From JAGVPT01 sp963717445 (lineage in GTDB: Bacteria; Bacteroidota; Ignavibacteria; UBA10030; UBA8401), in the NCBI GenBank assembly GCA_963717445.1, contig OY970334.1:1550001-1614000 (forward strand): a stretch of 64,000 nucleotides of DNA, written 5' to 3'. Under the pieces are notes generated by a model that did not search any database, was not told the origin of the DNA, and worked only from the letters and a program-made list of their open reading frames with translations. Positions 43,730-52,586 of the stretch are shown piece by piece (position 1 is the first letter of the stretch; each line of letters begins with the position of its first letter). Position numbers and translations under genes: made by a program.

Positions 43730-45255
43730 AGAGGGAACGAAATGGAAAGCCGCAAAGTATCATGCGCTGTAATTGTTACCTCCCGCTGGATATCCTGGAA
43801 CGCAGGGTTATGAAAACGTATGTCGTGTTTTCCTGCAGAAAGCACGATGGCTTTATCCAGAGGAGTCGTATCTCTGTAGACATCATCGACATAAATATCA
43901 GCCCATGGGCTTGCGGTGCAGTTCAGAAATCCAGCGGTCGTAAGAAAATTGCAGTCGACATGGAGGTGTGCATCCCGACTGACCGTAACCGTTTTTATGA
44001 CAGGTTCGAACGAAGGGTGAGTGAAGACGATCGTATGAGAACCCGAAGCCAGAATGACCGGTGCATCAAGCGGAGTTTCACCGAGCATCTTATTGTCAAG
44101 ATATACTTTCGCCCAGGGAGTGCTGGTAATTGTGACTGACCCGGAATCGATTGATCCCTCGGAGGCATCAGGCAACGATTTTGGCGATTGTACCGTTTTT
44201 GATGCCACCTCTTTCCGTGGCACAGGAGATTCCTCCGAAAGCGTGACAACTGGCCTCGTCAACACTTCAGGTTTCCTGACTGTATCAGCATTTAACAAAA
44301 CGGTGTCATTGCTTTTTGGCATAGAAGTCTTTTGCCGGGGCAACCGTTGTGTAAACGAATTGACGCCGTAAATAACAGCTGCTGTGATCACCATTGCTGC
44401 AACGAAACGGGATGGCTGAATCCATTTCGCTCTGAAAGGATGCGTTAAAGAAACGGATCCGGTCGGACGTTCATCGTGTAAAGCAGCCAAGGCTTCATCG
44501 GCTGAAGCAAATCGTTGGCGTTTGTCCGGATGCATCAGCCGCTTGATAAATTCTATGAATTCAGCCGACAAAGCAGGAATAAATCGATCGAGCATGCCGG
44601 TTTGGAATGCACTGACTTTGTTCAGGCACTCCGCGTACGTCGCTCCCTCAAATAAGCGCTCACCGCTGAGGGTTTCAATTACCGTAGCACCAAGGGAAAA
44701 TAGATCCGCGCGAGGGTCCGGTTGTTCACCGCGAATTTGCTCCGGCGCAATATAAGCTGGAGTTCCCACGAGGATCCCTTCCGTTGTCAATGTCGAAGAA
44801 ACAGCTATGCGGGCAAGGCCGAAATCGCTCACTTTGATCGTCCCGTTTACCGCAATCATGATGTTTCCCGGTTTGATGTCGCGATGGATGACCTGTTGGC
44901 CATGAGCCACGCTCAGCCCGCGAAGGACATGAAGTGCAACTTTCGACGCCAGCGCAAATGTCCGCTGCGTATCATCGGCGATTAATTCTTTCAGGGATTT
45001 GCCTTCAACATATTCCATAACGATTGCAGGTGCACCTTCTACATCTGTAAGGTCGTATACCTGCACAATATATTCCGACCTGAGAGCGGCACAAGCCCGC
45101 GCCTCACGGACAAACCGTTCACGCAATTGTTCATCGTGAGCAAGATGCTTATGAAGAACTTTGAGCAGTACATGTCTATGGAGTGTTTCATCAAAAGCGC
45201 GATAGACACGTGTCGTGCTGCTTTCGCTTATCGTCGCCTCAATTGTGAAGGACAT
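43726..45255 (-). CDS. Membrane Ser/Thr protein kinase with two extracytoplasmic PEGA domains and atypical P-loop
   Basis: 509 residues. Kinase domain about 1-260: invariant Lys in VLLKVLHK (K32), HRDIKPGN (Asp 126, Asn 131), DFG (144-146), activation segment GTPAYIAPEQ. The glycine-rich loop that should precede K32 reads ATISESSTTRVYRA, without any glycine. One membrane helix (about 284-300) leads to a linker and two PEGA domains (STPWAKVYLDNKMLGETPLD and SPWADIYVDDVYRDTTPLD). PEGA domains are linked to S-layer or wall contact. It starts immediately after the sigma54 activator stop (TAA-ATG), so a signal from outside to this regulator is likely (inference). Confidence 0.92.
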   Translation of the reverse strand: MSFTIEATISESSTTRVYRAFDETLHRHVLLKVLHKHLAHDEQLRERFVREARACAALRSEYIVQVYDLTDVEGAPAIVMEYVEGKSLKELIADDTQRTFALASKVALHVLRGLSVAHGQQVIHRDIKPGNIMIAVNGTIKVSDFGLARIAVSSTLTTEGILVGTPAYIAPEQIRGEQPDPRADLFSLGATVIETLSGERLFEGATYAECLNKVSAFQTGMLDRFIPALSAEFIEFIKRLMHPDKRQRFASADEALAALHDERPTGSVSLTHPFRAKWIQPSRFVAAMVITAAVIYGVNSFTQRLPRQKTSMPKSNDTVLLNADTVRKPEVLTRPVVTLSEESPVPRKEVASKTVQSPKSLPDASEGSIDSGSVTITSTPWAKVYLDNKMLGETPLDAPVILASGSHTIVFTHPSFEPVIKTVTVSRDAHLHVDCNFLTTAGFLNCTASPWADIYVDDVYRDTTPLDKAIVLSAGKHDIRFHNPAFQDIQREVTITAHDTLRLSISFPL

Positions 45256-46734
45256 TTATTCACCGCTCCATTCTTTGAGACGGTATTGCAGCCAGCGAAG
45301 CGACACCCCCAGCCTTTCGGCAGTGCGCGTTCTGTTCCCCCCCATTTCCGCCAAAGTCCCTTCGATAATTTGACGCTCGAATTCAGCCAGGGTTGCTGCG
45401 CTTCGCATCATCGCAGCCCGGTCAGTGGCATCGAACATAAAATCCTCTTTTGTCAATTGGCTGCCGTTGCAAAGAACCACGGCACGCTCGATGACGTTCT
45501 GAAATTCCCGCACGTTTCCGGACCATTGATTCGCGAGGAGCATTTGCATTGCATCGGGATGAATGCCTTCGACGGCCCGCTTGTAAGCGTCCGCAGCCCG
45601 GCGGACAAAATATGCCGCCAGCAGCGGAATGTCTTCCTTCCTGTCGCGCAAAGGAGGCAAATGAATTTGAACGACATTCAAACGAAAGTAGAGATCTTCC
45701 CGTAATCGCCCCGTTTTCACTTCCTCAAGCATGTCACGATTGGTCGCGGCAATAATGCGGATATCCGCCGTTCGATTTTTCGTATCGCCGACCCGACGGT
45801 ATTCTTTTTCCTGAAGCATGCGCAGAATCTTGGGCTGAAGTTGGAGTGGAAGATCGGCCACTTCGTCGAGAAATAATGTTCCTCCTTGAGCCACTTCAAC
45901 CAAGCCCTTTTTATCGGACGAGGCGCCGGTGAACGCCCCTTTGACATAGCCGAACAACTCGCTTTCGATGAGCTGTTCGGGAATTGCCGAACAGTTGACA
46001 GTGACAAACGGCTTTCCGCGGCGCAATCCGCCGTCGTGGACCGCGCGCGCAACAAGCTCCTTCCCCGTGCCGCTCTCTCCCGTGATGAGAACAGCAACGT
46101 CAACGTCCAGAACTCGCTTGGTGATGGCAAGAACACGCCTCCACGCCTCACTTTTGCCGACCATTGTTGTAAAAAGACGGGTAGAATCGATTTCACTGCG
46201 AAGCCGCTCGTTCTCAGCGCGAAGCGATGAGTATCGCTGGGCGTTTTCTATGGCAATGGCAGCGAGATGTCCGAACACGGTCAGAAACTTGAGCGATTCT
46301 TCCGTAAATGCTTTGCGGGAAATGCTGCTATCAAGGTAGACGACTCCCGACACGCTGTCGCTCGACTGAAGCGGGATGCAAATAATCGAAAGGATCTTTT
46401 GCGCAGCGATGCTTGTCGACAATTCGAACCGTTCGTCGCTTAACGCGTCGAAGGTGAGAACGGGCATGCCGGTCGACAAGACTTGTTGAATAACCGATGA
46501 TGAAGCGGCAAATTGGCCGGTTGAATGTTCCCGCCCGAAATTTTTCGCTGCGACAACAGAAATGCCTTGTTCCTTTGTGCCATCAACCAAGACGACTGAT
46601 CCCCGTTCGGCATTCAAGTGAGCCATGGTCGTCTCGAGGATCTTCTCAAGAAGAGCCACCGGATCGAGAATGGAATTTATGCTCTTCGTAATTTCGTACA
46701 ATGCTTCAAAATTTGTTTTCTGTTCTTCAATCAC
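45256..46734 (-). CDS. Sigma54-dependent activator: GAF, AAA+, Fis-type HTH
   Basis: 492 residues from GTG. GAF domain about 20-170. AAA+ about 190-425 with Walker A GESGTGKE, the sigma54 contact loop GAFTGA, Walker B LFLDEVADL and FRLNVVQIHLPPLRDR. A Fis-like HTH closes the protein (MGGNRTRTAERLGVSLRWLQYRLK). There is no receiver domain, so input comes through GAF or by phosphorylation from the kinase encoded next. It sits 2 bp after the lipoprotein gene and directly before the kinase gene. Confidence 0.94.
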   Translation of the reverse strand: MIEEQKTNFEALYEITKSINSILDPVALLEKILETTMAHLNAERGSVVLVDGTKEQGISVVAAKNFGREHSTGQFAASSSVIQQVLSTGMPVLTFDALSDERFELSTSIAAQKILSIICIPLQSSDSVSGVVYLDSSISRKAFTEESLKFLTVFGHLAAIAIENAQRYSSLRAENERLRSEIDSTRLFTTMVGKSEAWRRVLAITKRVLDVDVAVLITGESGTGKELVARAVHDGGLRRGKPFVTVNCSAIPEQLIESELFGYVKGAFTGASSDKKGLVEVAQGGTLFLDEVADLPLQLQPKILRMLQEKEYRRVGDTKNRTADIRIIAATNRDMLEEVKTGRLREDLYFRLNVVQIHLPPLRDRKEDIPLLAAYFVRRAADAYKRAVEGIHPDAMQMLLANQWSGNVREFQNVIERAVVLCNGSQLTKEDFMFDATDRAAMMRSAATLAEFERQIIEGTLAEMGGNRTRTAERLGVSLRWLQYRLKEWSGE

Positions 46735-46736
46735 GG

Positions 46737-47726
46737 CTATCTCACTACAAACGCTGATTCTTTTGACAGGCTATAATTGCCGAAATCATCAACAATGGAA
46801 ATCGTCCACACATAATTGCCTTGCTGCAAAGGCTGTGTGAAGTTGTCGCTCGGAAATTGTAATTCCTCGTCTAAAGAATTAGGGTCGGTGTACGTCCACC
46901 ATACGGTTTCGATTCCTGAAGTAACGAGAGAAATAACCAAGGTATACGAGTAATTGTAGGTCACGTTGGGTGGAGACCATATCAGGAGCGGTGTCGATCC
47001 CGTCGTGTCATTGTTGAGCAATGATGGAGATATCGGCGTCGCCTCATCCTCGATGACCCGGGTAACATAGAACGGAGTACCGACACCCCGTGCGTTCGAG
47101 GTGTCCGTCGCCACAATTGTGAGAGGTTTCCCGACAAGCCATTGAATTGTGTTGGTCGGAAAACTGTATTTGTAAATCGTCGTCTGAAACATTTTTGTGG
47201 TGGGAGAATAACCCATTGCAAACTGCATCGAATCCACCACGAACCAGACGGAATCAACGTCTCCAATCCCGTTCGGATCGGAGACAGATGCTGAAACGTC
47301 GACAAAATACTGTGGGCTCGGGTAATATTGGTCAATTTTTCTTGTCAGGATGTTTTGCGATACGACAAAAGGATATCCGTTCAAGCCAAAAGGAATTTGC
47401 TGCGGAGTTCCGGCCTGAAGAACGGTTTTCATGGTATCTGAGACAAAGCCATCTTTTGAACAAACGAAGGTCAGCGAGCCGACATCAAGTTTGAGGAATT
47501 GGTACGCGCCCGTCGAGTCGGTCAGAACCGAAAGACCGTTCTCAAGACATGCCACCCGCGCCTGAGCGACCGGCGTATTCTGAACCAATACATACACTTT
47601 CCCACTCACCATAGCGTTTCCTTGATATTGAGGCGAATGAGGATCAAGAGGATTATCTCTGGGTGCATCGGAGCAAGCAGAAAAGAACAGCGTAATTCCG
47701 AGCACTATTGAATGGGAACAATTCAT
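46737..47726 (-). CDS. Lipoprotein with carboxypeptidase-regulatory-like domain
   Basis: 329 residues. Lipobox FSAC (Cys 18) followed by SDAPRDNPLDPHSPQY, a start often seen in FCB-group lipoproteins. Residues 40-120 form a carboxypeptidase-regulatory-like domain (VSGKVYVLVQNTPVAQARV ... DSTGAYQFLKLDVG). Two Ig/fibronectin-like regions follow. It is first in the four-gene operon with the sigma54 activator, kinase and TPR-like protein. Its place suggests that it is the outer sensor or the regulated output. No known family function. Confidence 0.8.
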   Translation of the reverse strand: MNCSHSIVLGITLFFSACSDAPRDNPLDPHSPQYQGNAMVSGKVYVLVQNTPVAQARVACLENGLSVLTDSTGAYQFLKLDVGSLTFVCSKDGFVSDTMKTVLQAGTPQQIPFGLNGYPFVVSQNILTRKIDQYYPSPQYFVDVSASVSDPNGIGDVDSVWFVVDSMQFAMGYSPTTKMFQTTIYKYSFPTNTIQWLVGKPLTIVATDTSNARGVGTPFYVTRVIEDEATPISPSLLNNDTTGSTPLLIWSPPNVTYNYSYTLVISLVTSGIETVWWTYTDPNSLDEELQFPSDNFTQPLQQGNYVWTISIVDDFGNYSLSKESAFVVR

Positions 47727-47779
47727 TGCATTAAATATATGCTTTAATACGCTAATAAATCAAGAAGCAGTTCGTATGT

Positions 47780-47858
47780 AGATGTCGGATACCTTATCGG
47801 AAAATTCGTGATAAATTTAAATTCCGGGCAATGTGAATCAGCAAGGTATCCGACATCT
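47780..47858. repeat. Perfect 16-bp inverted repeat upstream of the kinase operon
   Basis: AGATGTCGGATACCTT (47780-47795) and AAGGTATCCGACATCT (47843-47858) are exact reverse complements with a 47-nt loop. It lies about 55 bp upstream of the lipoprotein start at 47726 and past the comF stop. TCCGACATCTT recurs at 23196-23206. It may be a small mobile repeat or a regulatory site. Confidence 0.6.
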
Positions 47859-47918
47859 TTCCAAGCTGTAACACGACCAAAAAGCTCATTTCAGAAGAAG
47901 GTCGAAGAAATCCTCCCG

Positions 47919-48665
47919 TTACTTTTTGGATTCGCCTTCCTGCAGCTTCGCCAGCGCTGCAGACGCTGCAATAACTTTGCGAGCGCCGGCAGCTTTCAGC
48001 AATTTCGCAAGGGACTGAATCGTCGAACCGGTCGTGATAACGTCGTCGACAATGAGAAAAGTCTTTCCCTTTACATATTCTCTTTTCTCAGTGCGAATTT
48101 GAAAAGCGCCGCCGACATTCTTCTTCCGCTCGTCGGCAGTCAGGTGAGTCTGCGAGATAGTGTTTTTCGACCGCTCTACCAGGGCTGATACAACAGGCCG
48201 CTGTATGATGAGAGAGATCCCCCTGCAAATGAATTCACTCTGGTTGTACCCTCGTTCTCTCTGCTTCAATTTGTGAAGCGGAACCGGAATAATTCCATCA
48301 ATAACATGGACGTCGATATTTTCCTTCAGCAACATTCCGATATGCTCGCCGAGTTCGATCCCAAACAGAGTAATCGCATTGTACTTCAGCGAATGGACAA
48401 GGTGTTGAAAAACCCCCTTTTCCTCGAAATAATAGCACGAATAGAATTCATCGATGAACCCCTCGGTGGAAAATCGCTGGCGCAGTAATCGAACGGTATC
48501 GTCGTCGGGATGAATGCGCTCTATTGAATGCCAGCATAAGTTACATACGCGCGATTCCGTATCCGTCAAGCGGGCGCTGCATGAGAAACAAAGCGGCGGG
48601 AAAATAAAATCTCTTGCGGGTGCTGCAACGGCGCGCAGCAGAGTGTACAGCGATGGTCCCCCCAT
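47919..48665 (-). CDS. comF: ComF-family phosphoribosyltransferase-like protein
   Basis: 248 residues. N-terminal zinc-type cysteines CFSC ... CNLC, then FEEKGVFQHLVHSLKY, IIPVPLHKLKQRERGYNQSE and the PRPP-binding FLIVDDVITTGST. In naturally competent bacteria ComF acts in uptake of transforming DNA; in others its role is less clear. It starts 6 bp after uvrB and closes a run of five same-strand genes. Confidence 0.93.
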   Translation of the reverse strand: MGGPSLYTLLRAVAAPARDFIFPPLCFSCSARLTDTESRVCNLCWHSIERIHPDDDTVRLLRQRFSTEGFIDEFYSCYYFEEKGVFQHLVHSLKYNAITLFGIELGEHIGMLLKENIDVHVIDGIIPVPLHKLKQRERGYNQSEFICRGISLIIQRPVVSALVERSKNTISQTHLTADERKKNVGGAFQIRTEKREYVKGKTFLIVDDVITTGSTIQSLAKLLKAAGARKVIAASAALAKLQEGESKK

Positions 48666-48671
48666 GGTTGC

Positions 48672-50690
48672 CTACTTTCTTTTTTCCTCCGTTAACCGTT
48701 GAATTTCATCGCGCAGTTGAGCGGCGCGCTCAAACTCCAAATCATGTGAGGCTTTTGTCATCTCGTGTTTCAACTCTTCAAGCAAGTCTGCCTTTTGATC
48801 GGGCGTAAGATACCGCACGATGGAGTCCGCAACAAGTGGAAGCGTTTCGCGCTCCCGCCGGAGATCGCGGGCCGATTTCACGTCCGCAACGGCGGTCGAT
48901 GCCATGACTTCGTCGTACGTTTTATAGATCGTTTTGGGAGTGATATGGTGCTCCTTGTTGAAGCTGATTTGTTTTTCCCGGCGGCGCTGTGTTTCACCGA
49001 TCATCCGCAGCATTGAATCGGTGATCTTGTCGGCGTACATCACTACTTTCCCGTTGACATTGCGCGCCGTTCGTCCAGCGGTCTGGATAAGCGAACGTTC
49101 CGAACGGAGAAAGCCTTCCTTGTCCGCATCCAGAATCGCAACCATCGAGACTTCCGGAAGGTCCAATCCTTCTCGAAGCAAATTGACCCCGATGAGCACG
49201 TCAAAATTGCCGAGGCGAAGATTGCGCAGGATTTCAACACGCTCAAGCGCATCAATCTCCGAATGAATGTACTGCACGCGGATGCCGATATCCGCAAGAT
49301 ACTCCGTGAGATCCTCGGCCATCCGTTTGGTGAGTGTTGTTACCAGAATCCGTTCTTTCACGGCGGCCCGTTTTCGAATTTCACCGGTTAAGTCGTCGAT
49401 CTGGTTTTTCACAGGGCGGATTTCAACTTCGGGGTCGACCAATCCCGTCGGACGAATCACCTGCTCCACGAAAGCACCTTTGCATTTTTCCATCTCGTAC
49501 GGCCCCGGTGTTGCACTGACAAAGATCACCTGGTTCACCATTTGTTCCCATTCATCAAACTTCAGAGGACGGTTGTCGAGCGCAGAAGGGAGACGGAATC
49601 CATACTTGACAAGCGTCTCTTTCCGCGACCTGTCGCCGAAATACATTCCACCGATTTGAGGAACGGTGACATGAGATTCGTCGATGACAAGTAAGAAATC
49701 CTTCGGGAAATAATCAAAGAGGCAGTACGGACGGGAGCCCGGCGGACGTCCGGCAAGATGACGGGAATAATTTTCGATACCGCTGCAGTAGCCGACTTCG
49801 CGCATCATTTCAATATCGAATCGTGTCCGCTGTTCCAGACGCTGGGCTTCGAGCAAGAGATTCTGCGACCGCATCTCTTCCAGGCATTCATGCATTTCAA
49901 GCTCGATGGCTTTGATCCCGCGTTCGAGCGATTCACGTGTCGTGACAAACTGCTTGGCAGGGTAAATGACTTCATACTCCACCTCCCCGATGATCGAACC
50001 GTCCGTTTTGTCGATGCAGGAAATTTTTTCGATTTCGTCGCCGAAAAATTCTATCCGGATCGCTTCTTCGTTTTCATACGCCGGAATAACTTCGACAACG
50101 TCGCCACGGACACGGAATGTGCCGCGTGAAAATTCGTAATCGTTCCTCGCGTAATAAATATCGAGCAGCTTCCTCAAGAGAACATTCCGCTCGATGCGTT
50201 CCCCCTTTTTAACGACAACCATCATCTGCATCCACTCGTCCGGCGCACCGATGCCGTAGATACAACTGACCGACGCCACCACGATGACATTGGGTTCTCC
50301 GCTCAACAGGGCGCTTGTTGCCCGCAACCGCAGGCGGTCAATCTCGTCATTCACCGAAGAATCTTTTTGGATGTACGTATCTGTGGTCGGGACATACGCT
50401 TCCGGCTGATAATAATCGTAATAACTGATAAAGAATTCGACATGGTCTTTCGGGAAGAAGCTTTTAAACTCTGCATAGAGCTGAGCTGCGAGCGTTTTAT
50501 TGTGGGACATGATCAGCACGGGCTTGTTGACCTGAGCAATGACGTTTGAAACGGTGAATGTCTTTCCACTCCCCGTAACGCCGAGAAGGGTCTGAAATTT
50601 GTCGCCGCGATGCAATCCTTCAACTAACTGGCGTATTGCGTCAGGCTGGTCCCCTTGAGGCTTATAATCAGAAGTAAGTTCGAATGCCAT
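48672..50690 (-). CDS. uvrB: Excinuclease ABC subunit B
   Basis: 672 residues, full length. Walker A GVTGSGKTFTV, the beta-hairpin region YYDYYQPEAYVP that clamps the damaged strand, the helicase motif RTGLVDPE region, GLDLPEVSMVAILDADKEGF, QTAGRTARN and the C-terminal UVR motif (LEFERAAQLRDEIQRL) are all present. It loads on DNA with UvrA and recruits UvrC for nucleotide excision repair. uvrA and uvrC are not in the window. Only 15 bp separate it from the upstream Sua5-type gene. Confidence 0.97.
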   Translation of the reverse strand: MAFELTSDYKPQGDQPDAIRQLVEGLHRGDKFQTLLGVTGSGKTFTVSNVIAQVNKPVLIMSHNKTLAAQLYAEFKSFFPKDHVEFFISYYDYYQPEAYVPTTDTYIQKDSSVNDEIDRLRLRATSALLSGEPNVIVVASVSCIYGIGAPDEWMQMMVVVKKGERIERNVLLRKLLDIYYARNDYEFSRGTFRVRGDVVEVIPAYENEEAIRIEFFGDEIEKISCIDKTDGSIIGEVEYEVIYPAKQFVTTRESLERGIKAIELEMHECLEEMRSQNLLLEAQRLEQRTRFDIEMMREVGYCSGIENYSRHLAGRPPGSRPYCLFDYFPKDFLLVIDESHVTVPQIGGMYFGDRSRKETLVKYGFRLPSALDNRPLKFDEWEQMVNQVIFVSATPGPYEMEKCKGAFVEQVIRPTGLVDPEVEIRPVKNQIDDLTGEIRKRAAVKERILVTTLTKRMAEDLTEYLADIGIRVQYIHSEIDALERVEILRNLRLGNFDVLIGVNLLREGLDLPEVSMVAILDADKEGFLRSERSLIQTAGRTARNVNGKVVMYADKITDSMLRMIGETQRRREKQISFNKEHHITPKTIYKTYDEVMASTAVADVKSARDLRRERETLPLVADSIVRYLTPDQKADLLEELKHEMTKASHDLEFERAAQLRDEIQRLTEEKRK

Positions 50691-50705
50691 TGATTGTTCT
50701 TTGTA

Positions 50706-51650
50706 TTAGTGCGCCGCTCGTTTCAGTCTATCCATTAATGCAAGCCCAAGCCCCTTTGGTTCTACGGATTGGCAGTAGATGACTGAAACGTTCGCATCAT
50801 CGCAGTGGCGAAAAAAATCGAAGAGTTCGTGCGCGTATTTGTCAATAGTTGTGCAGATCCGATGATACCGGAATTTTTCGACTTCCTTTTCCATTTCCAT
50901 CCCAATATATGCTGCGTTCGACATCGAACGAATCTCGTCAGGTCCCGACACGATAATAACGTGCGCATGGGGGGAATAGTGCCGGTATTTCATACCGGGG
51001 CTTTTAGCCGCTTCCGCACTTTTCCGAAATGCAACCCGCGTCGAAGGGATAATCTCACGCAGTTGTTCGAGTGTTACGGCACCGGACCGCAGAATTTTAG
51101 GCATTGTGCCGGTGCAATCCACTACGGTGGACTCCAGCCCCACCGTTGTTTGCCCCCCTTTTAAAATACAGCTAATGCGGCCGTTGAGGTCGGACGATAC
51201 GCTCCGCCACGTCGTTGGACTCGGCATTCCGGAAAGGTTTGCCGACGGAGCTGCAAGGGGAACACGACAAGCTTTCAAAAAAGAAAGAGCGACCGGATGG
51301 CGAGGCATGCGAACGCCGATCGTCGGCAGCCCGGCGGTCGCGATAAGCGGAACCGCATCGAGTTTGGGCACAATCACCGTTAGCGGTCCGGGGAAAAAAT
51401 GTTCGATGAACTTTTCAGCCATGCGCGGGACATGCTGCGCTACCCGTGCAATATCAGCGATGGACGCGATGTGGGCGATAAAAGGGTTGTCGGCAGGACG
51501 TTTCTTCGCGATAAAAATTTTTCGCAGTGCCTTTTCGTCGAAGATATTCGCGCCGAGGCCGTACACCGTTTCAGTCGGAAACGCGACAATTTCTCCGCGC
51601 AAGATAAATGCTGCAGCCTTATGAGCGGACTCAGTGAGCACCGTATGCAT
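50706..51650 (-). CDS. tsaC: Threonylcarbamoyl-AMP synthase (Sua5/YrdC type)
   Basis: 314 residues from ATG 51650, with AGAGG upstream. A longer start at 51707 would overlap the DUF2203 gene and is not preferred. YrdC domain: GEIVAFPTETVYGLGANIFD, KKRPADNPFIAHI, PGPLTVIVPK, GVRMPRHPVALSFL, SANLSG. A Sua5 domain of ~110 residues follows (SPGMKYRHYSPHAHVIIV). This long form makes threonylcarbamoyl-AMP for the t6A37 modification of tRNA. Confidence 0.95.
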   Translation of the reverse strand: MHTVLTESAHKAAAFILRGEIVAFPTETVYGLGANIFDEKALRKIFIAKKRPADNPFIAHIASIADIARVAQHVPRMAEKFIEHFFPGPLTVIVPKLDAVPLIATAGLPTIGVRMPRHPVALSFLKACRVPLAAPSANLSGMPSPTTWRSVSSDLNGRISCILKGGQTTVGLESTVVDCTGTMPKILRSGAVTLEQLREIIPSTRVAFRKSAEAAKSPGMKYRHYSPHAHVIIVSGPDEIRSMSNAAYIGMEMEKEVEKFRYHRICTTIDKYAHELFDFFRHCDDANVSVIYCQSVEPKGLGLALMDRLKRAAH

Positions 51651-51675
51651 CACACTGCCTCTGTCAATATATTCC

Positions 51676-52071
51676 TCACAACTCTTCGATCGGTCGGCGT
51701 CCGGCAAAACCGTCGTCGATCAAATGCCAGTATAAAATATCATCCTCACCGAGTAAAAAACATAAATAGACTTCTTCTCCATTCTCCCTGATGTGGGGAA
51801 AATCAATCAATCCCTGGTCAAGGCCCTTCACTTGAATGCCGTCGTCCGATAACATTTTTACGATTTCCACAAGGCGTTCCAATTCTTTAGGATAATACCG
51901 TTCGCCGTTAGGACCCGAGCCGCCGAAATAGGTATGCCTGTATGCATCAAATCCTTTTTCGTTTAAAGCTTTTTTCAAGCCGGCCATTTCTTTGATGAGC
52001 GGAATAATCGCCATCAACTTGGTGCGGGCTTGATTAAGCGTAAAGTGCTTAGGATGAAGTAATGTGCTCAT
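51676..52071 (-). CDS. DUF2203-family protein
   Basis: 131 residues. FTLNQARTKLMAIIPLIKEM, then DGIQVKGLDQGLIDFPHIRENGEEVYLCFLLGEDDILYWHLIDDGFAGRRPI. This is the full pattern of DUF2203, a small cytoplasmic family without assigned role. It lies between a hypothetical gene (27 bp) and the Sua5-type gene (25 bp). Confidence 0.88.
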   Translation of the reverse strand: MSTLLHPKHFTLNQARTKLMAIIPLIKEMAGLKKALNEKGFDAYRHTYFGGSGPNGERYYPKELERLVEIVKMLSDDGIQVKGLDQGLIDFPHIRENGEEVYLCFLLGEDDILYWHLIDDGFAGRRPIEEL

Positions 52072-52098
52072 CGTGGTTGATCGGCCGTTGCAACACGG

Positions 52099-52560
52099 TT
52101 AGGCGGCAGAACCTTCTTTCCCTCCAGTGCGGGCGACGTTGAGGAATGCGTCGCGTACAAATTCAGCCGCATTCGATGCAAACGACTCAGGCACCGTCCG
52201 TTGCAATTGCTCGTACGTAATCGGCGTACCGCCCGCCGAGATGGTAAGGTTTGGATTGATGATAATCATTCGTGCGGCGCCCGAACATTTTAGAAGGACG
52301 CTTGCTTTCGAGTTCGGGAATACAGCTTCAATAATCGGCTGAACGACAATCGGAACGTTCAGCACGCCCATGGTCTCAACGCTGTCGCATTGAACCTCAA
52401 TATTTTGCGCCTTGAGAAATTGCAACTGTTCCAAAATGATTCTGGAGGTAATAGCCGCGATGTCATTCGCGACGAGAGACAGCTTGATCTGTTCGGTCTT
52501 GAATTTGTTCCACTCTCTTACCGTCCCTGCCAATATTGTTTTTGTTGCGTCGGATATCAT
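52099..52560 (-). CDS. Hypothetical cytoplasmic protein
   Basis: 153 residues from ATG 52560, with AGGAGA 5 nt upstream; longer starts would run through the terminal repeat of the neighbouring element. It is helical at the N-terminus (VREWNKFKTEQIKLSLVANDIAAI), then alpha/beta (GVLNVPIVVQPIIEAVFPNS). There is no signal or membrane segment. I do not recognise it. It heads a run with DUF2203, tsaC, uvrB and comF. Confidence 0.75.
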   Translation of the reverse strand: MISDATKTILAGTVREWNKFKTEQIKLSLVANDIAAITSRIILEQLQFLKAQNIEVQCDSVETMGVLNVPIVVQPIIEAVFPNSKASVLLKCSGAARMIIINPNLTISAGGTPITYEQLQRTVPESFASNAAEFVRDAFLNVARTGGKEGSAA

Positions 52561-52586
52561 CGAATTCTCCTGTTTGGGATTGTTAT

